Of a stretch of DNA of 50,502 bases, positions 34,933 through 44,255 are shown one piece after another. Below the pieces are notes generated by a model. The model saw only the letters and a program-made list of their open reading frames with translations. It was not told where the DNA came from and made no database searches. The stretch comes from Acinetobacter lwoffii (GTDB lineage Bacteria; Pseudomonadota; Gammaproteobacteria; Pseudomonadales; Moraxellaceae), in NCBI GenBank assembly GCA_013530545.1, contig SPVA01000029.1, positions 1-50,502 of the forward strand. Reading direction: 5' to 3'. The position numbers and the translations under genes are program-made. Position 1 is the first letter of the stretch. Each line of letters opens with the position of its first letter.

Positions 34933-37394
34933 ATGTTGCAGTGGCTGTGTATCGGCTGGATTTTAGGCCTTGCCTGTATGGGGAAAAGTTTCCTGTCTGT
35001 TCAACTGAGCGGGACGGTAGTTTTGATCGTTGCGCTGTTGTGGTATATGGGTTGCCATAAATTAAAGTTCATTTCGAATACACCGCTGCGAAGCTTGTTG
35101 ATCACTGGATCAAGCCTGCTTTTGGGAGTTTTTTTAGGTCATGCTTATGCCAATCTGCAATTGGCTGAACGTTTATCCAAACGAGAGCACGAGGTCTCTG
35201 AAAAAAAATCGTAGTCTATATCAAAGAGCTGAATAAACTGGGCGATCAGAATATCCAGCAAGCCCTGCATGTGCTTAACCCTGATGGCACTACAGTTAAG
35301 TGGATGGGTTTTCTGCCAGTTTCAGATCCTGTCATATCCAGTTTAGGAAATGATGTAACCAAACAGCAGACTCTTGAACTGGGACACTATTATTTATTAC
35401 AAGGCCAGATTCGACCTAACCATAGTTATGCGACACCGGGTGCTTTTGATGCAGAAAAATGGGCCTTGCAGCAAAATGTTATGGCCGGGTTTAGGATTAA
35501 ACATATCCAAGAGTTGCAACCGCAACAACTCTATGCACTAGGTCATGCTAAATATCTATGTCAGCAGAAAAATTTGAATCAGCGATTTTTGCTTTGGGTA
35601 GAACAGCAGCGACTGACCTTAAGAGAGTTTGTGGCCAGACAACCCGTACAGCAGAAAGGCTTGTTACTGGCTCTATTAAGTGGTGATGAAAGTCTCTTGG
35701 ATCAAGCGACGGAACAGCAATTCCAGCGTTTTGGCATGAGTCATTTGCTGGCGATTTCCGGACCGCATGTCCTGATCTTTGCCTTTATCGTTTGTGGAGC
35801 GTTGCAATATCTGATTTCAAGGTACGTACCGCAGATTTATCTGAAATGGCCAAGGCAGTATTTTTTGAGTCTGCCTTTTTTGTTATGTGTATTGCTGTAT
35901 TGTGCCTTTGTCGGTTTTGAAATTCCGGCGTTACGCACTTTACTGATTTGTGTGATTGTGACTTTTACGCTGCTGCTCAGGCAAAGTATGCAGCCATTAA
36001 AACTGCTGATTTTAAGTGCTGCCTTATTGTTGCTCTTTGATCCTTTTAGCATTTTGTCGGCCGCATTCTGGCTGTCTTATGGGGCCTGTTTTGTCTTGCT
36101 GCGGATCTATCAAACCATTCAGCAGCAACCGCATCAAACAGTACAAACAGCATTACAACGACTGTATTTTGCAATAAAAGTTTTGATGGAGTCGCAGTGG
36201 AAAATCTTTCTGGCCCTGTTTCCCTTAATGATGTTGTTTTTTAAGCAGGTGGCTTGGATTACCCCGCTAAGCAACCTGGTGGCTATCCCGTGGATTGGCC
36301 TGCTGATAGTTCCCGTAGATATTCTGGCGGCTTTATTATTTTTCATTTCTGAACCACTTTCGAGTCTGCTGTTTCAGCTCAATGATATTTTTATTCATAT
36401 ACTGCTGGCATTTTTGAATCTGCTTGATCGGCTGTTTGCACCGCAACTGATTCCTGTGGCCATGAATGTCTGGATGATTGCTCTATGTATTTTGGGCTTA
36501 TTAATTGTCTTTTTGCCGCGTGGCTTAGTGCCCAAAAGCTGGACAGCACTTGCCTGTTTACCACTGTGCATTCCTCAACTTAATCAGCATGCATTTCAGC
36601 TGTCTGTTCTGGATGTCGGGCAGGGACAGGCCATCTTCATTCGGGAAGGGCAAAAGAGCATGATGATCGATATGGGCGGTTATTATAATGAAGAAAAATT
36701 CAGTATTGGTCGGCAAGTGATTATGCCATTTTTGTCTGTGCAAGGTGTTGGAGAACTGGATCAACTGATTTTGACCCATCTGGATCAGGACCATAGCGGT
36801 GCATATCACAGCATTAAAGATCAACTAAACATCCGACAAGTGTCATCCAATCAGATGCCTGAAACAGCTGCTTCTTCAAGCTTTCAGTTTTGTTATGCAG
36901 GACAGCAATGGCAATGGTCTGAGACGATTAACTTTAAAATTCTGGCACCTCGGCAGCAGCAGTTAAATACGCCAAACTTCAATAAAAATGACCGGTCGTG
37001 CGTGATATATCTGCAAGTTAAAAATACCGGACCGTATCAAAACTTTTTACTGATGGGCGATGCGGGCTGGGAGACTGAATATCAACTGCTCCAAGACTAT
37101 CCCGAACTTCAGGTCGATGTGCTGGTACTCGGCCATCATGGCAGTCAGCACAGTTCAGCCTATCAATTTTTAGAAGTTTTGCGACCTAAATTGACGATTG
37201 CCTCGGCTGGGAAATTTAACCGTTATGGCCACCCGAGCCAACTGACGCAGCAACGGTTAAAAGCTCTTAATATTCCATTATTGACCACGGCAGAACAGGG
37301 GAGTGTGCACTTCCAGCAACAAGGCTCAAAACTGGTGCTTTCTGCCGAACGACATGGATGGCAGTGGTTGTATCGTCAGCCTTTAAGTGACTGA
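34933..37394 (+). pseudogene. comEC: comEC/Rec2 DNA-uptake channel, interrupted by a frameshift in an A8 run
   Basis: ComEC (ComA in Acinetobacter) is the inner-membrane channel for natural transformation. The first 93 codons give the N-terminal helices (WLCIGWILGLACMG and a second pair) and stop at 35212-35214. In the -1 frame, open from 35202, the protein continues KKIVVYIKELNKLGDQN and runs to 37394 with the OB-like region, the competence domain (HLLAISGPHVLIFAF), more helices and a C-terminal metallo-beta-lactamase-like domain (LDVGQGQAIFI, LTHLDQDHSG, LGHHGSQHSS). One extra A in the run at 35201-35208 restores an intact protein of about 820 residues. Error, mutation, phase variation or transcriptional slippage are all possible. 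The 3' end overlaps the convergent acyltransferase by 12 bases. Confidence 0.85.
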
Positions 37395-38357
37395 TTCCAA
37401 TATGGGCGAAACTTCATGTAGTTCTTGTGTTCTCAACGCATTTACTTTGTTCAGGGCTTGTTCATGTTCAAGTTTATAGAGATTTCCTAAGTCTTGATGC
37501 GCATTAAAACGTTTATAACTCCAGTGATAATGTTCCGGATGGCGACGAATTAAATTTTCAATACTATTGATAATGACTTGCGTGCCTTGATTGGCATTGC
37601 CACTATAAATTTTTTCATCAACCGTTTCGATAAAGATATCGAATCCATCATCAGTATTACGCAAGGCATATAAAAACAGGGCACGCGCTTTGGTCTTTTG
37701 AATCAGTTTAGCACTCAAATTACTCGTGGCCAAAGGCACGCCGAAATAGGGAATATATTCACCACCGATATTCGGGGTATGATCCGGCAGGATGACCGTA
37801 GTGCCGCCTTGTTTTAAGGCCTTAAAAATCTGACGAACGCCAGATTCATCGGTCGGTACCAGATGCGCCTGTTCCCGGCTACGGGCAGCCCGTACAAATT
37901 GATCTGCAGCCTGATTTTTCACAGGTTTATACATAATCGTCATTGAAGTGAACTGGGCAATATAGGCATTCATAATTTCCCAGGTACCAAAATGCGGCAC
38001 GATTAACACGAGGCCTTTAATTTGTGCAATGGCATCATGAAGTAGATCTTCGCCAATAACGCGATGAACGCGTTTAAGATTTTTCTGATTGCTTGAGCCC
38101 CAAATAGTAAAGAACTCGAAATATGACATTAATTCATTGCGAACCGCAGCACGGTTAATCTGTTCACGTTCCTGATTAGACAGTTCTGAAAGACTGATTT
38201 CAAGGTTGAGACGAATGACTTCCGAAGTTTTAGTGACTTTAAAACTGTTCACAATAAAGGCCAGAATACGGGCCATCCAGCGAGAAACCGGAAGCGGTTG
38301 GCGGCTAATGTATTTGAGTAATCCGTAAGCTGAATTCCGTGAGCCCTGTTTCGTCAT
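37383..38357 (-). CDS. lysophospholipid acyltransferase, LpxL/LpxM-like
   Basis: A 324-residue LPLAT-family protein of the Kdo2-lipid A late acyltransferase group. It has a short hydrophobic N-terminus with basic residues, the catalytic HX4E motif as HFGTWEI near residue 122, and a second conserved block ILPDHTPNIGGEYIPYFG, which binds the acceptor. Family members add secondary acyl chains to lipid A at the inner membrane. Whether it is LpxL or LpxM cannot be told. The C-terminal codons overlap the end of comEC by 12 bases. It is divergent from the SppA-like gene. Confidence 0.82.
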   Translation of the reverse strand: MTKQGSRNSAYGLLKYISRQPLPVSRWMARILAFIVNSFKVTKTSEVIRLNLEISLSELSNQEREQINRAAVRNELMSYFEFFTIWGSSNQKNLKRVHRVIGEDLLHDAIAQIKGLVLIVPHFGTWEIMNAYIAQFTSMTIMYKPVKNQAADQFVRAARSREQAHLVPTDESGVRQIFKALKQGGTTVILPDHTPNIGGEYIPYFGVPLATSNLSAKLIQKTKARALFLYALRNTDDGFDIFIETVDEKIYSGNANQGTQVIINSIENLIRRHPEHYHWSYKRFNAHQDLGNLYKLEHEQALNKVNALRTQELHEVSPILESVT

Positions 38358-38482
38358 TGATTTCGTCTAAGTACAAAAAAAGAGAACAAAATTTATTATA
38401 GGCGAAAACGTTTTGTTTAGACAGAATTACCCGATTCAGTGTATATAATGGATTCAATATAAATCAATTTATTGGATTATTT

Positions 38483-39505
38483 ATGTCCGATTGGCCACCA
38501 AAACCTGAAAATCAAATACAAAATACGCAACAGCCAGTTCAACCGACTGGTCCGGAATGGAAATTGCTTGAAAAAGCAGTTTTAGCTTCGGTAGAAGAAC
38601 AGCGCCGTGCGCGCCGTTGGGGAATTTTCTTTAAATTCCTGACTTTTGCTTATCTGCTTGTGGTTATTCTGGCATTGGGCAAGAGCTGTAGTTCAGTCTC
38701 GTCAGATGCCAGCGCTGGTGCGGGTTCTCATATTGCAGTCGTGGATATTGTGGGTACGATTGCAGCCGACAAGCAGAGTGTCAACAGTAGCAATACCATC
38801 AAATCATTGAAAAAAGCCTTTGAAAATAAACAAAGCAAAGCAGTGGTACTAAATATCAACTCACCTGGCGGTTCACCGGTACAGTCGGATGAGATCTGGC
38901 AGGAAATTCAGTATCTGAAAAAACAGCATCCTGGGAAAAAACTGTATGCCGTGATTGGCGATACGGGGGCTTCAGGTGCTTATTATATTGCTTCAGCCGC
39001 GGATGAAATTATTGTCAATCCATCGAGTCTGGTTGGTTCAATTGGGGTAATCATGCCGAATTATGGTGTGACTAATCTATTGCAAAAGTTAGGCGTTGAA
39101 GATCGCACCATGACTTCAGGTGAAAATAAAGCTTTGCTGTCTATGACTCAGCCGGTTGATCCTGCGCAAAAAGCCCACGTACAGGGTGTGCTGGATAATG
39201 TGCATGGTCACTTTATTAATGCAGTTAAACAAGGACGTGGCAATAAATTGAAATCCAATGATCCTGCTATTTTCTCTGGCTTGTTCTGGACCGGTGATCA
39301 GGCGGTGAAATTAGGAATTGCGGATCGTATCGGTAGCTTAAATACTTTGAAACGTGAACTGAAAACTGAAAAAGCGTTGAATTACACCATTGAATATAGT
39401 CCATTTGAATCAGTCTTGGGTCGTATGGGTTCATCGATTGGGGATGGAATTGCTTCTTCGGTTGCACAGAAGCTTCAGTCAGAAAATAGCACGACACTGC
39501 AATGA
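38483..39505 (+). CDS. sppA: S49-family signal peptide peptidase, SppA-like
   Basis: A 340-residue inner-membrane serine protease that degrades leftover signal peptides. A 48-residue Pro/Gln-rich cytoplasmic N-terminus precedes one helix at about 50-68, then a single S49 domain: catalytic Ser164 in GASGAYYIAS and Lys216 in TSGENKALLS form the Ser/Lys dyad, with SLVGSIGVIMPNYG between. This is the short, SppA36-type architecture, not the double-length E. coli form. Its TGA overlaps the ATG of the following hydrolase (ATGA), so the two are coupled. Confidence 0.88.
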   Translation: MSDWPPKPENQIQNTQQPVQPTGPEWKLLEKAVLASVEEQRRARRWGIFFKFLTFAYLLVVILALGKSCSSVSSDASAGAGSHIAVVDIVGTIAADKQSVNSSNTIKSLKKAFENKQSKAVVLNINSPGGSPVQSDEIWQEIQYLKKQHPGKKLYAVIGDTGASGAYYIASAADEIIVNPSSLVGSIGVIMPNYGVTNLLQKLGVEDRTMTSGENKALLSMTQPVDPAQKAHVQGVLDNVHGHFINAVKQGRGNKLKSNDPAIFSGLFWTGDQAVKLGIADRIGSLNTLKRELKTEKALNYTIEYSPFESVLGRMGSSIGDGIASSVAQKLQSENSTTLQ

Positions 39506-40305
39506 AACCATTGATTCATTTCGCGCACGCCAATGGCGTGCCATCCAAAGTCTATCAAAAGCTGTTTGATGGATTACAAGATGATTACGATATTATCTAT
39601 GTGCCGCTTTTAGGGCCAGACAAGCGTTATCCGGTTGATAACCATTGGAAAAGCCTGACCCAGCAAGTGATTGACAGTATTGTACGTCAGTCACATGGGC
39701 GACCTGTCATTGGTCTGGGGCATTCTTTGGGATCTGTGTTAACTCTGCAGGCGGCTTTGCAGCGTCCGGAACTGTTTTCACAAATGATCATGCTGGACCC
39801 GCCGATGATTATGGGCAAAGAAGCCTTTGCCTTGCATATTGCCAAGACTTTTCGCTTAAAAGCATTGGATAAAATGTCTCCGGCCGGTCTGTCCAAACGC
39901 CGTCGTGACCATTGGAATTCACGTGAACAAGCCGCTGAATTGCTGCGCCCTAAAGGTTTTTATCAGGATTTTGATGCAGATTGCTTCCAAGCTTATATTG
40001 ACCATGCCTTGCAGGATGATCCCATCCGGGGTGGGGTAGAACTCACTATTCCTAAAATGGATGAGGTCGCAGTCTTTAGAACCAATCCGTCACTATGGTG
40101 GTTGCCTCAGGCAAAACCCAAAATTCCTGTGCATTTAGTTGTGGCTAAGAAAGGTCCATTTCTGGCCCGCAAGTTCCCGCAGCAAGTGCAAAAGAAATTT
40201 GGTATTCCTTTTACCGTGGTGGATGGTGGACATATGTTCCCATTGGAACAACCTGATCAAGTAGCTGGCTTGGTCAAACAGCTGATTCAGCAACAGTCTG
40301 CTTGA
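39502..40305 (+). CDS. alpha/beta hydrolase
   Basis: A 267-residue alpha/beta-hydrolase. The nucleophile is Ser75 in GLGHSLGSVL, the oxyanion-type HFAHANGVPS lies at the N-terminus, and the likely catalytic His is in VDGGHMFPLEQP near 250. The FAHANG start is shared with a group of uncharacterised hydrolases often next to SppA-like genes. The substrate is unknown. It is translationally coupled to the peptidase and ends before a strong terminator. Confidence 0.82.
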   Translation: MKPLIHFAHANGVPSKVYQKLFDGLQDDYDIIYVPLLGPDKRYPVDNHWKSLTQQVIDSIVRQSHGRPVIGLGHSLGSVLTLQAALQRPELFSQMIMLDPPMIMGKEAFALHIAKTFRLKALDKMSPAGLSKRRRDHWNSREQAAELLRPKGFYQDFDADCFQAYIDHALQDDPIRGGVELTIPKMDEVAVFRTNPSLWWLPQAKPKIPVHLVVAKKGPFLARKFPQQVQKKFGIPFTVVDGGHMFPLEQPDQVAGLVKQLIQQQSA

Positions 40306-40326
40306 ATTATTGAATATATTGGAAAT

Positions 40327-40356
40327 AAAAAAACGCATCCGAGGATGCGTTTTTTT
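40327..40356. terminator. bidirectional terminator between hydrolase and purN
   Basis: Long stem: seven A then ACGCATC paired with GATGCGT and T (arms 40327-40339 and 40344-40356) around CGAG. It serves both the plus-strand hydrolase and minus-strand purN. Confidence 0.9.
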
Positions 40357-40370
40357 ATATCTAAATTTTT

Positions 40371-40983
40371 TTAGAACTTGCAGAATTGAACAGGCGCTTG
40401 CATTTTCTCATTTCGATATAACACACCATCTTTAGTATGTTGAATCGTTCCGCTACAAATCCATTCTACGACTTGTGGATAGATCACATGCTCGAGGCTA
40501 TGCACACGTGTTGCCAAACTTTCTACCGTATCATGATGAGAAACCTTGAGAACACCTTGGGCAAGCGCTTGGCCTGCATCCAGTTCAGCCGTAACATAAT
40601 GCACCGTACAACCGTGCAGAACATCACCGGTATTGAGTACACGCTGATGCGTATGCATGCCTTTATAATAAGGCAACAGGGAAGGGTGAATATTTAACAT
40701 TTTCCCTTCCCAGGCTTTCACAAACTTTTCACTTAAAATTCGCATAAAGCCGGCAAGTACCACCAGATCTACATCCCAGTCCGAAAGCTGTTGATGCATG
40801 ACATCATCAAAAGCTTCACGATTCAATAACTGCAGTCTGAATGTCTGCCTGTTGTGCACGCGTTAAAGCAAAGGCTTCAGGTTTATTGGAAATTACGCCC
40901 ACAATTTGCCCTGAAAGATTGGCATCAATCAAGGCTTGCAGATTTGATCCACTACCTGAAACAAGTACAGCAATTTTAATCAT
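40371..40983 (-). pseudogene. purN: phosphoribosylglycinamide formyltransferase PurN, frame-broken
   Basis: PurN formylates GAR in purine synthesis. ATG 40983, six bases after the purM stop, opens the normal N-terminus (MIKIAVLVSGSGSNLQALID), but the frame stops at TGA 40816-40818 after 55 codons, just past QTAVIE. The rest continues in another frame from about 40826 with REAFDDVM, VVLAGFMRIL, the catalytic NIHPSLLP and VTAELDAG, ending at 40371. Compared with E. coli PurN (LI-ASAFDS-REAYD), about five residues are also missing at the junction, so a small deletion (about 14-17 bases) rather than a single-base error is likely. A GTG at 40859 would give only a 162-residue protein lacking the phosphate-binding loop. 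Confidence 0.8.
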
Positions 40984-40989
40984 GCGAAA

Positions 40990-42060
40990 TTACGCGAAGA
41001 TCACACGAATTTTTTCGTCTGCACCTGCAACCGATTCAGCATTGTCTTGAATCTGACCCATCGCCCATGCTTTTTCACCAAGCTGGTTGAGTAATTCAAC
41101 AGTTTTGTCTGCATCAGCTGCATCAACAACCAGCACCATGCCGACGCCACAGTTGAAAGTACGATACATTTCAAATTGTTCTACGCCGCCTTCACGTTGT
41201 AGAAGTTTGAATAGCTCAGGCCATTCCCAAGAAGATTCATTTACCAACGCTTGAGCACCGTTTGGAAGTACGCGAGGTAAGTTACCTGGTAAACCACCAC
41301 CGGTGATGTGTGCCATCGCATGGACATCAACGTGTTTTAACAGTTCAAGAATTGGTTTTACATAAATGCGTGTTGGTTCCATTGCAACATCTGCAAGTGG
41401 GCGGCCATCGACGATTTGATTCAGGTCAACGTTTTTCACGTCCAGGATTTTACGAAGCAGTGAGTAGCCGTTTGAGTGCGCACCTGAAGAAGCTACACCA
41501 ATTAAAACGTCACCCGCTTTGACTTTAGAGCCATCAATAATTTTGCTTTGCTCAACAACACCGACACAGAAACCTGCAAGATCGTAATCTTCACCTTCAT
41601 ACATGCCTGGCATTTCGGCAGTTTCACCGCCAACTAATGCACAGCCAGCAAGTTCACAACCAGCGCCAATACCTGTGACTACATTTGCAGCAACATCAAC
41701 ATTTAAGTGACCAGTTGCATAATAATCAAGGAAGAACAGTGGTTCAGCACCACAGACAAGAAGGTCATTCACGCACATTGCAACCAGGTCTTGACCAATT
41801 GTGTCATGACGGTTCAAATTCAGTGCCAGACGTAATTTTGTACCAACACCATCTGTGCCAGATACGAGAACAGGTTCTTCATAACCTTTAGGAATTTTAC
41901 AAAGTGCACCAAAGCCACCTAGACCGCCCATAACTTCGGGACGTGAGGTACGCTTAGCGACAGATTTGATACGATCGACTAACGCGTCGCCCGCCTCAAT
42001 GTCGACACCTGCATCTTTGTAGCTTAAACCAGTGTTTGGGGTAGAAGTTGAGTTGCTCAT
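40990..42060 (-). CDS. purM: phosphoribosylformylglycinamidine cyclo-ligase PurM
   Basis: PurM (AIR synthetase) closes the imidazole ring in purine synthesis, step 5. The 356-residue protein has a short extra N-terminus, then [13 protein letters not shown], the conserved [25 protein letters not shown] and [13 protein letters not shown] motifs. It is the first gene of purM-purN and is divergent from perM, the usual arrangement in Pseudomonas and Acinetobacter. A perfect -10 (TATAAT, read on minus at 42088-42093) lies upstream, with a poor -35. Confidence 0.96.
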   Translation of the reverse strand: MSNSTSTPNTGLSYKDAGVDIEAGDALVDRIKSVAKRTSRPEVMGGLGGFGALCKIPKGYEEPVLVSGTDGVGTKLRLALNLNRHDTIGQDLVAMCVNDLLVCGAEPLFFLDYYATGHLNVDVAANVVTGIGAGCELAGCALVGGETAEMPGMYEGEDYDLAGFCVGVVEQSKIIDGSKVKAGDVLIGVASSGAHSNGYSLLRKILDVKNVDLNQIVDGRPLADVAMEPTRIYVKPILELLKHVDVHAMAHITGGGLPGNLPRVLPNGAQALVNESSWEWPELFKLLQREGGVEQFEMYRTFNCGVGMVLVVDAADADKTVELLNQLGEKAWAMGQIQDNAESVAGADEKIRVIFA

Positions 42061-42087
42061 AATGAAGTCTCCGCATTCGCGGGTGCG

Positions 42088-42093
42088 ATTATA
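42088..42093 (-). promoter_or_regulatory. -10 element of the purM promoter
   Basis: TATAAT on the minus strand about 28 bases upstream of the purM ATG. The -35 at 17 bases is poor, so an activator or an extended region may be needed. No purine-repressor-type palindrome was recognised. Confidence 0.4.
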
Positions 42094-42195
42094 ACCTGAA
42101 TATGTAAAACTCTTATGGTATTTGTGGCCTAAAATGCTATCTTTATTAAAATATTTTAATTTTTAGAATGATTAATAGAGAAAAGGCAAGATTCT

Positions 42196-43416
42196 ATGGT
42201 CGATCGTACTTTACGGCGCATTCTTATACTTGCTGGTATAGCATTGATACTTTGGGTTTTATATCTGCTTAAACCAGTTGTAGTTCCTTTTGTTGCAGCT
42301 TTTCTAATTGCTTATTTATTTAGCCCCTTGGTTAATGTTTTGCACCGCATTGGGCTGGCTCGATGGCTCTCGATCAGTATCGTATTTATCGGGATTGGGA
42401 TCGTGGTTACATTGGTGATGTGGTATCTGGTGCCACTAGTCTGGCAGCAGCTGATGTATGCGCGTGATAGCATTCCAGCCGGGATTCACTGGATCAATTA
42501 CACGTTCTTACCTTGGCTTTCCGATAGCTTTAATCTGGTACCAATGGAAATCGATACCGATCAGATTTCCTCAGTCGTAATGGACTATGTCCAGACCAAT
42601 TATAGTGCGGACAGTATTCAGGCAATGCTGCTAAAACTGGCACAATCTGGCCTGAATTTTATCCAGATTGGTGGCACGATTGTCCTGATTCCGATTATTG
42701 CCTTTTATTTCTTGCTGGATTGGGATCGTATGCTGGACAGCTTACGCCGCCTGATTCCCCGTCCTTATGAAAAAACAACCTTAAATATTGTGAGTGAATG
42801 TCATAGTGTCTTAGGTGCCTTTGTCAAAGGTCAGTTCCTGGTCATGGTTCTTTTGGGCGTGGTTTATGCAGTGGGACTGCAACTGATTGGCCTGGAGATT
42901 GGCTTGATCATCGGGATGATTGCCGGATTGTGCAGTATCATTCCGTATCTTGGTTTTGCGGTTGGAATTATTGCCGCAGTCATTGCAACCTTTTTCCAAT
43001 TTGGAATCGACTGGTGGCAGCTGGTACTGGTGGGGATTGTATTCATGGTGGGTCAGGCTGTAGAAGGCTATATCCTACAACCGTTCTTACTAGGTGATAA
43101 AATTGGTCTTTCTCCTGTAGCTGTAGTATTTGCAGTTCTGGCAGGTGCGCAACTGGCCGGATTCTTGGGTATGCTGATTGCCTTACCAGTGGCAGCCGTG
43201 ATTGTGGTACTGCTGCGGCATATCCGTGAGTATTATGAACATACGCCATTTTATGGTGATCAGGCTGTTATCATACAAGATGCCTCTACCGGTTCAATCA
43301 ATATTGAAACAGCAGACTTAGATGTTGATATTGAAATGAAAAAGCCACAGAAAAAACCGCTGCAAGCAGAGGAGAACTCAAGTAAAATTCACGATCCACA
43401 TCGTAAAGACTCATAA
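42196..43416 (+). CDS. AI-2E-family transporter (PerM-like)
   Basis: A 406-residue inner-membrane protein of the AI-2E/PerM (UPF0118) family. It has eight or so helices: a pair at about 8-30 and 33-55, a large loop with amphipathic segments, then a cluster (about 210-345) with SIIPYLGFAVGI and GQAVEGYILQPFLLG, typical of the family. The polar C-terminal tail of about 50 residues is charged. Family members export autoinducer-2 or act as Na+/H+ antiporters; which applies here is unknown. It is followed 14 bases later by hda and divergent from purM. Confidence 0.85.
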   Translation: MVDRTLRRILILAGIALILWVLYLLKPVVVPFVAAFLIAYLFSPLVNVLHRIGLARWLSISIVFIGIGIVVTLVMWYLVPLVWQQLMYARDSIPAGIHWINYTFLPWLSDSFNLVPMEIDTDQISSVVMDYVQTNYSADSIQAMLLKLAQSGLNFIQIGGTIVLIPIIAFYFLLDWDRMLDSLRRLIPRPYEKTTLNIVSECHSVLGAFVKGQFLVMVLLGVVYAVGLQLIGLEIGLIIGMIAGLCSIIPYLGFAVGIIAAVIATFFQFGIDWWQLVLVGIVFMVGQAVEGYILQPFLLGDKIGLSPVAVVFAVLAGAQLAGFLGMLIALPVAAVIVVLLRHIREYYEHTPFYGDQAVIIQDASTGSINIETADLDVDIEMKKPQKKPLQAEENSSKIHDPHRKDS

Positions 43417-43430
43417 GGCCACAAAATCGT

Positions 43431-44135
43431 ATGCGTCAATTGCAGTTAGATATAGAACCTCAGCTCGATGCCCGAATCAGTGATTTTTCAGGGCCGGGTT
43501 GGGGGCATGTCATTGATGCTGTCCGTCAATTACATGCAGGCCTGATCAACCAATTTTATGTCTATGGGGGAGCCGGTACAGGTAAAAGTCATTTGTTGTC
43601 TGCCATCTGTGACTCTTATCTGGAAGTAGGTAAATCTGCAATTCAGGTATCTTTGCTTGAGCTTTTAGATGCACCGACTGAGGCGATTACTTCTCTGGAT
43701 CGTTTTGATCTGGTAGCACTTGATGATATCGAAGCGATTAGTGGCGTACCCCATTGGCAACGCGCAGTATTTCACTTGATTAATTATAATAATGAAGGTG
43801 GTGGGCAGTTGGTGTTTTCGTCACGTTTTGCACCTATCGAACTCAAACTCGAATTGCCAGATTTACAATCCCGTCTCACGCAGGCGGTTAGTACCCGTGT
43901 TCCGAGTGGCAGTTTGTATGCTGATCGCTATGCGCTAGTTTCCTCGGTACTCGATCGTCGTGGGATCCATTTAGACCCTCAAATCTTTGACTATTTACTC
44001 AGCCATGGGCCGCATCAAACTTCAGTGCTGCTTCAAAGATTAGAGCAGATTATTCAACTACTTAAAGGGGAAAAGTTAAAAGTTAGCAATGCCAATCTGC
44101 GGCAGATATATGCCTTGATTGACGAATATCGGTAA
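43431..44135 (+). CDS. hda: DnaA regulatory inactivator Hda
   Basis: Hda stimulates DnaA-ATP hydrolysis after loading of the beta clamp, preventing re-initiation. The 234-residue protein has an N-terminal clamp-binding motif (QLQLDIEP), Walker A GGAGTGKSH (46-54), Walker B VALDDIEAI and a DnaA-like AAA+ core with the arginine-finger region LQSRLTQAVSTRVP. It lacks the DnaA DNA-binding domain. The purM/perM-hda arrangement is the usual one. A perfect palindrome and a GTTGCA/TGCAAC hairpin lie downstream before the next operon. Confidence 0.93.
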   Translation: MRQLQLDIEPQLDARISDFSGPGWGHVIDAVRQLHAGLINQFYVYGGAGTGKSHLLSAICDSYLEVGKSAIQVSLLELLDAPTEAITSLDRFDLVALDDIEAISGVPHWQRAVFHLINYNNEGGGQLVFSSRFAPIELKLELPDLQSRLTQAVSTRVPSGSLYADRYALVSSVLDRRGIHLDPQIFDYLLSHGPHQTSVLLQRLEQIIQLLKGEKLKVSNANLRQIYALIDEYR

Positions 44136-44150
44136 ATCATAAAAATTCTT

Positions 44151-44164
44151 GAGTAATTACTCAG
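44151..44164. promoter_or_regulatory. perfect 14-bp palindrome upstream of the CSLREA operon
   Basis: TGAGTAATTACTCA reads the same on both strands and lies 92 bases before the first CSLREA gene, after hda. It resembles operators for dimeric regulators, but the binding protein is unknown. Confidence 0.4.
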
Positions 44165-44255
44165 TCTATGACACAGTAAGGCAAAATAATTCGCTGTTGC
44201 AAGGATTCTGCAACTTTAGAAGAAAAAGAAAGAAATAAAAATTAAGGAGAAGGTT

